A stretch of DNA of 64,000 nucleotides from Ensifer oleiphilus. GTDB lineage: Bacteria; Pseudomonadota; Alphaproteobacteria; Rhizobiales; Rhizobiaceae. The translations under genes were made by a program, and so were the position numbers. Below the pieces are notes generated by a model. That model was not told the origin of the DNA, ran no database searches, and saw only the letters and a list, made by a program, of their open reading frames with translations. Positions 7,675 to 15,578 of the stretch are shown in pieces. Position 1 is the stretch's first letter, and each line of letters begins with the position of its first letter. The stretch lies in NCBI RefSeq assembly GCF_013371465.1, contig NZ_JABWDU010000003.1, forward strand, positions 496,001-560,000. Reading direction: 5' to 3'.

Positions 7675-8847
7675 TCAGGCGGCAAGTCCACGCTCGGTTA
7701 GCAGCATGCCGACCCGCACCATGCGCACCGCATCTTCCGCGGCTCGCACCAGCAGTTTCGGCGCGGCGCTGATTGCGTCGTCGAGGCTGCATGGCGCCTT
7801 CAGGATCGACGCGAAGGCATCAATGCCGTGCTCGAAGTTCAGCGTGACGCCCTTGCCGATCGTGCCGGCGAGCGCGATTACCGGACGTCCGGCTTCCTTG
7901 GCGCGATGGCCGACTTCAGCCGGAACCTTGCCGAAAGGCGTCTGGCCATCGAGGCTGCCTTCGGCCGTAATCACCAGGTCGGCCCTCGCGATCATGCTGT
8001 CGAGGTCGAGATATTGCATGACGATGTCGTAGCGCGGGTGCAGCTTACCACCGAGCAGCCCGAGGATGGCGGCGCCGAGCCCGCCGGAGGCGCCGGCACC
8101 CGGCGCACTGCCGACGTCGATGCCTGTCGTGCGGTGGATTGCCTCCGCATAGGTCTCCATCGCATGGGCCAGCAGTTCGACCTGCTCGGGCGTCGCACCC
8201 TTCTGCGGGCCGAAGACCCGGGCGACGCCGCGTTCGCCGAGCAGCATGTTGTGCCAGTTGACGGCCGCGTCGATACGAACGCTGTCCAGGCGCGGGTCGC
8301 GCGACGACAGATCGATGCGCGCCAGTTGGCCGAGTGCACCGCCGCCCGGCGGCAAAGCTAGGCCGTCCTTGTCGAGGAGCGCAATGCCCAGCGCCTGCGC
8401 CATGCCGGCGCCGCCGTCATTGATGCCGCTGTCGCCGCAGCCAAGCAGGATGCTGCGCGCGCCGGCATCGAGTGCCGCGCGGATCAACTCGCCGACACCA
8501 TAACTGCTCGTGATGCACGGGTTGCGCCGATCGCGCGGCACCAGCCTGAGACCGGCGGCAGCCGCCATTTCGATGATGGCGACGGATTCGTCCTGCCCGC
8601 CGAGAAATCCGAAATGCGACAGCACCGGTGTTCCGAGCGGTCCGGTGACGACGCATTCGTGCAGGGTGCCGCCGGTCACCGCGACCAGAGCCTTGGTAAA
8701 GCCTTCGCCACCATCGACCATCGGCACCTTCAGGACCTTTGCCCGCGGGCAGGCGCGCAGCACGCCCTTCTCGATGCAGTCGGCCGCTTCTTCCGCCGAC
8801 AGACTTTCCTTGAAACCAGACGGTGCAACCAGAATGGTTAGTGTCAT
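7675..8847 (-). CDS. glxK: Glycerate kinase (GarK/GlxK type)
   Basis: 390 residues from ATG 8847 behind AAGGAG (8 bases away); a longer in-frame extension to 8925 has no RBS and would run over the promoter, so it is rejected. The protein begins TILVAPSGFKESLSAEEAA and contains VPMVDGGEGF, GCGDSGINDGGAGMAQALG and GAGASGGLGAA, all typical of the class II glycerate kinase family that phosphorylates D-glycerate (2-phosphoglycerate product in GarK). It would feed glycerate from glyoxylate, tartronate or sugar-acid breakdown into glycolysis. It carries a GGAAT-N16-CGTT promoter and is bounded by its own terminator. The next minus-strand gene encodes an SLC13 anion transporter with the same promoter type, so the two may act together in glycerate or carboxylate use. 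Confidence 0.93.
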   Translation of the reverse strand: MTLTILVAPSGFKESLSAEEAADCIEKGVLRACPRAKVLKVPMVDGGEGFTKALVAVTGGTLHECVVTGPLGTPVLSHFGFLGGQDESVAIIEMAAAAGLRLVPRDRRNPCITSSYGVGELIRAALDAGARSILLGCGDSGINDGGAGMAQALGIALLDKDGLALPPGGGALGQLARIDLSSRDPRLDSVRIDAAVNWHNMLLGERGVARVFGPQKGATPEQVELLAHAMETYAEAIHRTTGIDVGSAPGAGASGGLGAAILGLLGGKLHPRYDIVMQYLDLDSMIARADLVITAEGSLDGQTPFGKVPAEVGHRAKEAGRPVIALAGTIGKGVTLNFEHGIDAFASILKAPCSLDDAISAAPKLLVRAAEDAVRMVRVGMLLTERGLAA

Positions 8848-8893
8848 GTGACAGTCTCCTTGCGTTTTTGTGACAATGCGGATGCAAGGGAGA

Positions 8894-8918
8894 AACGGTC
8901 GCTCGGAGGGTTTATTCC
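8894..8918 (-). promoter_or_regulatory. ECF-type promoter of glycerate kinase
   Basis: On the minus strand GGAAT (8918-8914), 16 bases, CGTT (8897-8894), 46 bases before the ATG at 8847. The 13-base string GGCGGAATAAACC around the -35 box (8909-8921) recurs exactly before the SLC13 gene at 10601-10613. Confidence 0.7.
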
Positions 8919-8951
8919 GCCGCACAAGAAGCTATTTCGCCGTCGATGCAG

Positions 8952-8988
8952 AAAAAAATGAAGGCCGGAGCTTGTGGGCTCCGGCCTT
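8952..8988 (-). terminator. Intrinsic terminator of the SLC13 transporter gene
   Basis: AAGGCCGGAGC (8961-8971) pairs perfectly with 8978-8988 across a 6-base loop; read on the minus strand the 11-bp stem is followed by CATTTTTTTC. It closes the transcript coming from 10494. Confidence 0.85.
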
Positions 8989-9018
8989 GGTATAATCACA
9001 TATTTTCAGATGCTTGCA

Positions 9019-10494
9019 TCAGTCTCCCAGCCCCACGTGCGGCCAGATGAAAGCGGCAACAAGCGTCAGGAACCCGACGAAGGGGACAAGCAGCATCGCG
9101 GCGAGACGCATCAGATCCGACGGCGTGAATGCGGGAGGCTCCATGCCTCCGAAGAGCGCCACGGGCTTGGCGGAAACCATCAGTGTCTGGCAGAATCCAC
9201 TCCCCAAAGTTGCAGTCATGATGAGAACGGCCGGATCGACACCGAGCCCCGCCAGCGGCAGAGCGAGCGCCGGGATCAACACCGTCGCCCGCGCCGTGCG
9301 GGAGGCGACGACGATATGCGCGAACGTCGCGACAATCACCGTGAACAGGATGACCAGCCAGGCCGGCGGTTTGCCGACGAGGCTGAGCATGCCGATGGCG
9401 CGGTCGGCCAGAAGTGCCGCCGTCCCGGTGCTCATCAGCGCCTCGCCGATCACGAGCGTGCCGGCGAGAAACAGGAGCAGGTTCCACTCGACGGTCTTCA
9501 GCGCCTTGCGAAACGGCATTCCCGAGATCTTTTCCGAGGCCATGACCAGAGCGCCGATCAAAGCGACGAAGGGCAAGGCAACACCATGAAGGCTTGATGT
9601 CGCTAGTGCCAGAACGATGAGTGCCGTGACCGCGAGCAGCGTGCGCTCCGGCGCACGGAGCGGCTGCCTTTCAGTTCTTTCCCTCGCTTCAAAAGCGGCG
9701 TTGCGATCCTCGGCACCGAGGAAAAAGCGCAGGATGAGGCCGCAGGCGATCAGGCTGGTGATCAAACCGAAAGGTGCTGCCAGCAGCGCCCACTCGAGGA
9801 AATCGGGCGTGTCACCGCCGCTACGACGGATGAAGTCGGCCGCCACCAGATGTGCGCCGGCACCGGTCAAAGAGGCGGCAGCGGACAGGAGAATCACTGA
9901 CGGGAAAAGCAGGGCGAGCGCCCGCGTGACATCAGGCCGATCGATGGCGGCCGTCAGGCCCAGAAACACCGGCATGAAGATTGCTGCCCGCGCCGATGTC
10001 GAGGGAATGATGAAGGCAGTCACAAAGATCGTCAGCGTGACCGCCCAGAACAGACTGCTGACGCGTCGGAAAGGTGCCAGCATCCGAAAGGTGAGCCGCT
10101 CCACCAATCCCGATGCCTGCAGCACCGAGGCAATGACGAAAGCGCCAATCATCAGCCAGACGACATCGTTTCCGAGTGCGGCAAACACCGCCTCCTCGCT
10201 AACGGTGCCGGTGGCGCCAAGCGCCAATGCTCCGGCAAGCGCCACGGGCGTTTCCGGCAGGTCGAAGATCGTCCAGCAGACGAGCGTTGTCGCAAACACC
10301 ATCAGCGCCAGCCGCATCGGCATGGTCAGACCGTCGGCTGCGACAAAGACCAGGATCGCGGCGAAGAGGAGCAGCATCGACCCGGTCAGGAGCCGCACCT
10401 GTCGCATCGGCATCTGGCCGCCGAAATCCACTGCTTCGTTGGCGGAGGAGATGACGATGTCCTTCGCCGGTGCAAATGCTTGAACGCCGGTCAT
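9019..10494 (-). CDS. SLC13/DASS-family anion (dicarboxylate/sulfate) transporter
   Basis: 491 residues from ATG 10494, which follows AAAAGGA; an open frame continues to 10695 but would include the promoter and is not used. About 11-12 hydrophobic helices are visible. FIIPSTSARAAIFMPVFLGL (first half) and the second-half SGFCQTLMVSAKPVALFG correspond to the two SNT/substrate loops of the divalent anion:Na+ symporter family. Substrate may be a C4 dicarboxylate, glycerate-like acid or oxyanion; sequence alone cannot decide. Its promoter matches those of glycerate kinase and subtilase, suggesting a small ECF regulon. Confidence 0.85.
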   Translation of the reverse strand: MTGVQAFAPAKDIVISSANEAVDFGGQMPMRQVRLLTGSMLLLFAAILVFVAADGLTMPMRLALMVFATTLVCWTIFDLPETPVALAGALALGATGTVSEEAVFAALGNDVVWLMIGAFVIASVLQASGLVERLTFRMLAPFRRVSSLFWAVTLTIFVTAFIIPSTSARAAIFMPVFLGLTAAIDRPDVTRALALLFPSVILLSAAASLTGAGAHLVAADFIRRSGGDTPDFLEWALLAAPFGLITSLIACGLILRFFLGAEDRNAAFEARERTERQPLRAPERTLLAVTALIVLALATSSLHGVALPFVALIGALVMASEKISGMPFRKALKTVEWNLLLFLAGTLVIGEALMSTGTAALLADRAIGMLSLVGKPPAWLVILFTVIVATFAHIVVASRTARATVLIPALALPLAGLGVDPAVLIMTATLGSGFCQTLMVSAKPVALFGGMEPPAFTPSDLMRLAAMLLVPFVGFLTLVAAFIWPHVGLGD

Positions 10495-10585
10495 GATGGC
10501 CCAATCCTTTTCTTGCTTGCGGCCGGTTCGCGGCGAAACCCCACGTGCCACGCGCCCGACCTTCATAAGGTGTCGATGAGGGCCT

Positions 10586-10610
10586 AACGACGCTGCACGC
10601 GGTTTATTCC
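10586..10610 (-). promoter_or_regulatory. ECF-type promoter of the SLC13 gene
   Basis: On the minus strand GGAAT (10610-10606), 16 bases, CGTT (10589-10586), 91 bases before the ATG. It shares the extended GGCGGAATAAACC with the glycerate kinase promoter and the GGAATAA core with the subtilase promoter. Confidence 0.7.
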
Positions 10611-10718
10611 GCCCTGAGTGCCACTGGGTTCGATTTATCGTTGGGAAGAGGCAATTGGACGCCGGATGAGGCGGAACCGTAGCGGGCTTTGGCAATCGCG
10701 CCTGTCAATGTTCACGCG

Positions 10719-10732
10719 TTGCGCCATATCAA
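10719..10732. promoter_or_regulatory. FixK/FNR-like box
   Basis: TTGC-GCCATA-TCAA fits the rhizobial FixK consensus TTG(A/C)-N6-(T/G)CAA. Its centre is about 70 bases before the PNPOx-like ATG, compatible with class II activation at -41.5. This implies induction under low oxygen, by inference only. Confidence 0.5.
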
Positions 10733-10795
10733 TGCAGGGGACCGCGAAATGCCTGCAGTCTTTGGGTAGCGTCTCACCGCTGGAGGAAGCGAAAC

Positions 10796-11266
10796 ATGTT
10801 CGTCAGGGAATTGTCGCGTGAGGAATGCATCGCACTTGTCTCCTCGCACCATATCGGTCGGCTGGCCTGCGCCAGGGATGACCAGCCCTACATCGTCCCC
10901 ATCCAGTACGCCTTTACTGCAAACCGGCTGTACGGCTTCTCCATGCCCGGGCAGAAAGTTGATTGGATGCGCGCAAACCCTCTTGTCTGTGTCCAGATTG
11001 ACGCGTTCTCCGACAGGGGAAGCTGGAAGAGCGCCGTCATCTACGGCAAATATCGTGAACTGCCGGACACACCGCAAGGGCACCAAGAACGCCTCCAGGC
11101 ATGGTCGCTGCTGGAGAAACGCACCAACTGGTGGGAGCCGGGCGGATTGAAGCCGGCAGAACAGACCGTCGTCGGAACCTCTCCGCACCTGTTTTTTGTC
11201 ATCGAGATCGACGAGATGACTGGGCGCGCCGCGGGCGAAGACGCGGTGGACGTCTCCTCGCATTGA
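10796..11266 (+). CDS. Pyridoxamine 5'-phosphate oxidase-family flavin-binding protein
   Basis: 156 residues with the split-barrel flavin-binding fold: VRELSREECIALVSSHHIGRL at the start, then DQPYIVPIQYAF and RLYGFSMPGQKVDWMRANPL, typical of the Pfam Putative_PNPOx / NimA-like group. These small proteins bind FMN or F420-like cofactors and often belong to microoxic or redox stress regulons in rhizobia; the physiological reaction is not known. ATG 10796 is preceded by GGAGGAA. A FixK-like box lies upstream, supporting oxygen control. It is a single-gene unit. Confidence 0.85.
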   Translation: MFVRELSREECIALVSSHHIGRLACARDDQPYIVPIQYAFTANRLYGFSMPGQKVDWMRANPLVCVQIDAFSDRGSWKSAVIYGKYRELPDTPQGHQERLQAWSLLEKRTNWWEPGGLKPAEQTVVGTSPHLFFVIEIDEMTGRAAGEDAVDVSSH

Positions 11267-11308
11267 CGAGAACACGCCCGAGCCGTGATGCCTGGCCTAT
11301 CACGTTGA

Positions 11309-11325
11309 CGGGGGCTGCGCCCCCG
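11309..11325. terminator. GC-rich hairpin between convergent genes
   Basis: CGGGGGC/GCCCCCG with a TGC loop lies between the convergent PNPOx-like and Gfo/Idh/MocA genes. No T-run follows on either strand, so it is at most a weak or Rho-assisted stop, or an mRNA 3' end stabiliser. Confidence 0.4.
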
Positions 11326-11346
11326 CCAGCCTTCTGACAATCCCGA

Positions 11347-12591
11347 TCAAGCGCCTTTGCGTGCGACAACCGGCACATAGTGTTCGAGTTCCGGTGCGGG
11401 GAACTGCAAGGTGGCGTTGATCTCGGCCGAGCGATAGAGCCCCATCAGCATCTCGACCACGGCAAGGCCGTCCTCGAAGGTTTCGAGCGGCTTCTGGCCC
11501 TTGCGGAAGCACTCGACCATGTGGCGGTTTTCGTCGGTATAGCCATAGACGCCGGCCTCGTCCTCAAGCACTGGCATCAATCCCTGCTCGGCATTCTGCT
11601 TCTCAACCAGATCCTCGCCCTCCGAGCCCGTGACTTCGCGGGACATGAAGATCTTCAGGCCGGTGCTCAGGGAATTGTATTCGAGTGCATATTCCGGCCC
11701 GAGCAGTTCGAGCTGGATGCGCAGGCCGGCACCGACATAGGCCCAGGAGGTCGTCGCCTCGATCATCAGTTCGTTGCCGTCCTGATCCTCGAGCGTCACG
11801 GTCGCGCGGGCAAAATCCTCCGAAGGGCGGTTGCGATAGTCGACGTCGTTGCCGAAACGCTTGCGCAGCTGTTCGGCATAGTTGGGGCGCGTCCACTTCA
11901 GGTTAGCAACGGTGCCGTTGACGGACTTGATCTTCAGTGAGTTTCGCGGCGCGCCGGGCGCGGTCAAGAGATAGCGCGCAACCTCGACGCTATGGCACAT
12001 CATGTCGGAGAGAACGCCGCCGCCCTGCTTGTCGCCCTGCCAGAACCAGGGCTCATGCGGGCCGGCATGTTCCTCCGCCGCACGGGCCAGATAGGGCCGA
12101 CCGGTGGTGGAGGCAGCCCGGCGCCAGATGATCTCCTTGCCGCGCAGGACCGGCGTACAAAACACCTGGTTTTCGAGATAGCCATGGTTGAGGCCTGCAT
12201 CCTCGGCCAGTGTCAGCATCTCGCGGGCTTCCGCCACCGTGCGCGCCAAGGGCTTTTCGCAGGCAACGGCGAACACTTTGCTGCGGCCCGCCTTGATTGC
12301 CCCGTGCAGCGCGCGCATCACATCGAGGCGCGTATAGTTCGGCGACAGGATCCAGATCGCATCGACGTCGTCGGCTGACAGCAGCGCTTCGAGGCTCTCA
12401 TGCGTGCGGCAGGTGCCGAGCCCGAGCGCTTCGACTTCGCTCGCAAACTTCGCGCGGTTTTCCTCCTTGCGGCTGAAGACGCCGGTCACCTCGACATTGC
12501 GCACGCCGATCATCGACTTCAGGTGGAAATGGGCGATGAAGCCGGTTCCGACGAAACCCACGCGCAGCGTCTGCTTCGGTAGCTGTGTCAT
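11347..12591 (-). CDS. Gfo/Idh/MocA-family NAD(P)-dependent oxidoreductase
   Basis: 414 residues. The N-terminal Rossmann domain opens with VGFVGTGFIAHFHLKSM (GxGxxA type), and CEKPLART (about residue 105-115) is the conserved EKP motif whose Lys is catalytic. The C-terminal alpha/beta domain includes GGVLSDMMCHSVEVARYLL with the usual His. Members oxidise sugars, inositols or amino sugars. It is the last gene of the minus-strand sugar ABC operon (22 bases after the LacI gene), so it probably oxidises the imported sugar. The substrate is not determined. Confidence 0.9.
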   Translation of the reverse strand: MTQLPKQTLRVGFVGTGFIAHFHLKSMIGVRNVEVTGVFSRKEENRAKFASEVEALGLGTCRTHESLEALLSADDVDAIWILSPNYTRLDVMRALHGAIKAGRSKVFAVACEKPLARTVAEAREMLTLAEDAGLNHGYLENQVFCTPVLRGKEIIWRRAASTTGRPYLARAAEEHAGPHEPWFWQGDKQGGGVLSDMMCHSVEVARYLLTAPGAPRNSLKIKSVNGTVANLKWTRPNYAEQLRKRFGNDVDYRNRPSEDFARATVTLEDQDGNELMIEATTSWAYVGAGLRIQLELLGPEYALEYNSLSTGLKIFMSREVTGSEGEDLVEKQNAEQGLMPVLEDEAGVYGYTDENRHMVECFRKGQKPLETFEDGLAVVEMLMGLYRSAEINATLQFPAPELEHYVPVVARKGA

Positions 12592-12613
12592 TCTCTTCTC
12601 CCAGATTGTCAGG

Positions 12614-13633
12614 TTATTGGCGCGGCGAGGCGGTGCTGGCCCGTATACTCAGGGCCGTCGGCAGCACGATCGGCGGGGAAAGACCCACCTCCTCGCCGGA
12701 AAGCATGCGCAGCAGCAGCGACATCGCCGTTCGGCCGATATCGGCGCGCGGCTGGGTAACGGTCGTCAGAGGCGGATAGAAAGCCTTGCTCAGATAGAGG
12801 TCGTCGAAGCCGACGACGGAAACGTCGCCCGGCACGTCGCGGCCGAGGCGGCGCAGCTCGTGAATGGCGCCATAGGCCATTTCGTCATTGGCGGCGAAAA
12901 GTGCTGTCGGCGGTTCGGACAGGGCAAACAATTGGCCGCAGCAAAGCTGGCCGGTTTCGAGCAGGTAGTCGCCGCGAACCTCGTAACCATCCGGGACCGC
13001 AAGGCCTGCCTCACGCATCGCGGCGCGATAGCCGTCGCGGCGGTGGACGGCCATGACTTCGGGCAGCGGCCCGGCGATATGGGCGATCCTGCGGTGACCC
13101 AGCGATATCAGATGTTCGACTGCGGCTTTGGCGGCTGCGATATTGTCGACCTGAACATGCGGCAGTCCAGAGGACTCGATCATTTCCAGCGCGACGACAA
13201 CAGGCAACTGCGAAAGGTCGACGCCAGCATCATGCTCCGCCGGCGGCAGTTTGCCGGTCATCAGGATCATGCCGTCGGCATGGCCGTCGCGCAGCATGTT
13301 GAAATATTCAGTCTCGCGATCCGGATCATTCTCGGCGTTGCCCATCAGGACGGAATAGCCCGCCTCGCGCGCCGTCGCTTCGACGCCCTTGAGAATATCG
13401 AGATAGAACGGGTTGCCGACATCGCGCACGACCAGCAATACCGACATCGACTTGCGGGTGCGCAGGTTGCGCGCACTAACGTTCGGCCGATAGTTGAGCT
13501 CACGCGCAAGCGCACGGATGCGCTGGCTCGTTTCGGCCGTCACCAGGCCGGAATCGCTAAGCGCCCGCGACACGGTTGCGACGGACACGCCGGCACGCTC
13601 GGCGATATCCTTGATCTTCGGCCGGCCGCTCAT
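12614..13633 (-). CDS. LacI-family transcriptional regulator
   Basis: 339 residues from ATG 13633, which overlaps the preceding permease stop by ATGA; longer in-frame readings run through the permease and are discarded. N-terminal HTH and hinge: KIKDIAERAGVSVATVSRAL, then LNYRPNVSARNLRTRKS (residues 5-60). The rest is a periplasmic-binding-like sugar sensor (DVGNPFYLDILKGVE; ANDEMAYGAIHELRRLG; VSVVGFDD). Encoded inside the operon it probably controls, as the fifth gene, giving autoregulation. Its probable operator is TGTAATCGATTTCA at 18216-18229 in front of the binding-protein gene. Confidence 0.92.
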   Translation of the reverse strand: MSGRPKIKDIAERAGVSVATVSRALSDSGLVTAETSQRIRALARELNYRPNVSARNLRTRKSMSVLLVVRDVGNPFYLDILKGVEATAREAGYSVLMGNAENDPDRETEYFNMLRDGHADGMILMTGKLPPAEHDAGVDLSQLPVVVALEMIESSGLPHVQVDNIAAAKAAVEHLISLGHRRIAHIAGPLPEVMAVHRRDGYRAAMREAGLAVPDGYEVRGDYLLETGQLCCGQLFALSEPPTALFAANDEMAYGAIHELRRLGRDVPGDVSVVGFDDLYLSKAFYPPLTTVTQPRADIGRTAMSLLLRMLSGEEVGLSPPIVLPTALSIRASTASPRQ

Positions 13634-14586
13634 GCCCGCATCGCCTTTCCGCGTCCATAGAACAACATAAGCAGCAGCAAGGTCGCGCCGAACACCATCT
13701 GGCGGCCGGATTCGTCGATGTTGACCGTTGTCAGGATGCCCTGGAGGATCACCAGCAACAGCGCGCCGGCCATCGTGCCGGTGTACCCGCCCTTGCCGCC
13801 GGCAAGCGACGTCCCGCCGAAGACGACGGCGATGATCGAGGAGAGCATGTATTGCTCGCCGACATTGGCGAACGACGAGCCGGAATAGCCGAGCAGGCAG
13901 AGGCCGGCGATGGCGGCAAACATTCCGGAGATCATGAACAGCCCGATGCGCATGCGGCGCACCGGCACGCCGGCCATATAGGCCGCATGCTCGTTGGAGC
14001 CGATCGCATAGATGCGGTGGCCGAAGACGGTGCGGGTGAGCATGAAGGCCATGAACAGGCCGATGGCGATCCAGAGCCAAATGATCCCGGGAATGCCGAG
14101 CGCCAGTGGCTGCGTGACGAAAGCGGAGAGCCCGGGAGCGGCACGACCCGAGGGAATGCCGTTGCGGATGACGACGAGCAGGCCCTGGAGCACGCCGAGC
14201 ATGCCGAGCGTCATCACCAGCGGCGGGATGCGCAGCAGCGTGACACCAAGTCCGTTCAGGAGGCCGAAGAAGGCACCAGCCGCAAGGCAAGCAAGAATGG
14301 CGGGCACGATGCCGCCGTCGGCGCCGTTCATCACATTGCCGGCAATGATCGCCGAAAGCGAAACGACGCCGCCGACCGACAGGTCAATGCCTTCTCTGCC
14401 GCCGAGAATGACGACATTCTGTCCGGCCGCGACGATGCCGAGCAGCGAGGCGACAATCAGCAGGCGCAGGATCTGGTCGGCGGAGGCAAAGCCCGGCGAC
14501 AGGTTTTCACCGAGATAGAGCAACGCGACGATCAAAATCAGCGCGATGACCAGCGGCTTCTTGAGAAAGGAAAGGACGGCGTTCAT
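13630..14586 (-). CDS. Sugar ABC transporter permease (RbsC/BPD_transp_2 family)
   Basis: 318 residues from ATG 14586, overlapping the stop of the other permease by ATGA. About eight to ten membrane helices, with the family EAA-like loop GSNEHAAYMAGVPVRRMRI and the signature GREGIDLSVGGVVSL (about residue 60). It forms the inner-membrane channel with the second permease as a heterodimer, energised by the duplicated ATPase encoded upstream. Confidence 0.92.
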   Translation of the reverse strand: MNAVLSFLKKPLVIALILIVALLYLGENLSPGFASADQILRLLIVASLLGIVAAGQNVVILGGREGIDLSVGGVVSLSAIIAGNVMNGADGGIVPAILACLAAGAFFGLLNGLGVTLLRIPPLVMTLGMLGVLQGLLVVIRNGIPSGRAAPGLSAFVTQPLALGIPGIIWLWIAIGLFMAFMLTRTVFGHRIYAIGSNEHAAYMAGVPVRRMRIGLFMISGMFAAIAGLCLLGYSGSSFANVGEQYMLSSIIAVVFGGTSLAGGKGGYTGTMAGALLLVILQGILTTVNIDESGRQMVFGATLLLLMLFYGRGKAMRA

Positions 14587-15578
14587 GCGCGTGCCCTCCG
14601 GCCGGCCAGCACGCCTGCCATCAAGACGAGAAGGATGGCAAGGCCCTGCACGAAGTTCTGCCACTCCGATGGCGTGCCCATGAAGAAGACCAGAGAATTG
14701 ACGAGACCGATCGTCAGTGCGCCGAACAGTGAGCCAACGACGGTGGTCCAGCCGCCGGCAAGCGCGCTGCCGCCGAGCACCACGGCCGCGACGCTATAGA
14801 GCGTCATCTTGCTGCCGACGAGCGGATCGCCGCTGGCGGTGTCGCCGGTGAGGCAAAAGGCTGCAAGTGCCGAAAACAGGCCGCAGAGCGCATAACCCTT
14901 GATGCGCACCAGAACGACGGGAAGGCCGGTCTGGTAAGCTGCTTGTTGGTCGTCGCCCACGGCCAGAAGCTGGGTTACGAGACGGGTGCGCGACAAGAGG
15001 AAGAGCAGAAGTGCCAGTGCAGCAAGGACGTAGAACACAAAGGGAAGGCCGAGGAGCCTGCCGCCATAGGTGCGCCAGAATAACGCCGGCGCCGGCGTGC
15101 CGGCAACGGGCATGACATAGAGCGCAACGCCGGTGAAGAAGATGCTGGTGGCAAAGGTGGCGACGATCGCCTGCAGCCGAAGCGCTGCAACGACGATGCC
15201 GTTGATCACCCCACAGGCAAGCCCGAGCAGAATGCCACAGATCATGGCGCCGATGACAGCACCCGCACCACCGCCCCATTTCTCCATCAGGACGACGATC
15301 GCGACATTGACGAGCGACAACGTCGCGCCGGCGGAAAGGTCGATGTCGCCTGCGGAAACCACATAGGTCTGAGCGATCGCCAGCATGATCAGCGCCATGT
15401 AGGTGCTGAGCAAGCCCGTCAGCGAGCGGTAACTGAGGCTGTTGGGCGAGAACGCACCGTTCAGCGCCAGCAGTGCTACGACGATGATCAGCGCCGGCAG
15501 GAACGGATAGCGTTCGAGCCAGAGCTTGAGGCCGCCGGGGCGGGCGGATGGAGTTTCTATCGTGGTCGGTGTCATCAC
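14583..15578 (-). CDS. Sugar ABC transporter permease (RbsC family)
   Basis: 331 residues. GTG at 15578 and ATG at 15575 are adjacent in-frame starts; both touch the TGA stop of the ATPase gene (15575-15577). Hydrophobic throughout after a short cytoplasmic N-terminus, with SAGDIDLSAGATLSLVN and the coupling-helix region GDDQQAAYQTGLPVVLVRIKGY. Partner of the following permease. The presence of two distinct permeases is typical of ribose/rhamnose/autoinducer-2-type systems. Confidence 0.92.
   Translation of the reverse strand: MMTPTTIETPSARPGGLKLWLERYPFLPALIIVVALLALNGAFSPNSLSYRSLTGLLSTYMALIMLAIAQTYVVSAGDIDLSAGATLSLVNVAIVVLMEKWGGGAGAVIGAMICGILLGLACGVINGIVVAALRLQAIVATFATSIFFTGVALYVMPVAGTPAPALFWRTYGGRLLGLPFVFYVLAALALLLFLLSRTRLVTQLLAVGDDQQAAYQTGLPVVLVRIKGYALCGLFSALAAFCLTGDTASGDPLVGSKMTLYSVAAVVLGGSALAGGWTTVVGSLFGALTIGLVNSLVFFMGTPSEWQNFVQGLAILLVLMAGVLAGRRARA

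Larger units (their letters stand above)
10495..10795. other. Divergent spacer between SLC13 and PNPOx-like genes
   Basis: 301 bases without a gene. It holds the ECF-type promoter of the SLC13 gene (10586-10610, minus strand), the FixK/FNR-like box at 10719-10732 (plus strand direction), and the GGAGGAA ribosome site at 10782-10788. Nothing else was recognised. Confidence 0.6.

Noticed and set aside
11309-11325. Hairpin as a strong intrinsic terminator
   Set aside because: No T-run on either strand; kept only as a weak feature.
12614-14290. Long form of the LacI regulator extending upstream into the permease gene
   Set aside because: The HTH begins at the ATG at 13633, which overlaps the permease stop; the extension is an out-of-frame reading of the permease.
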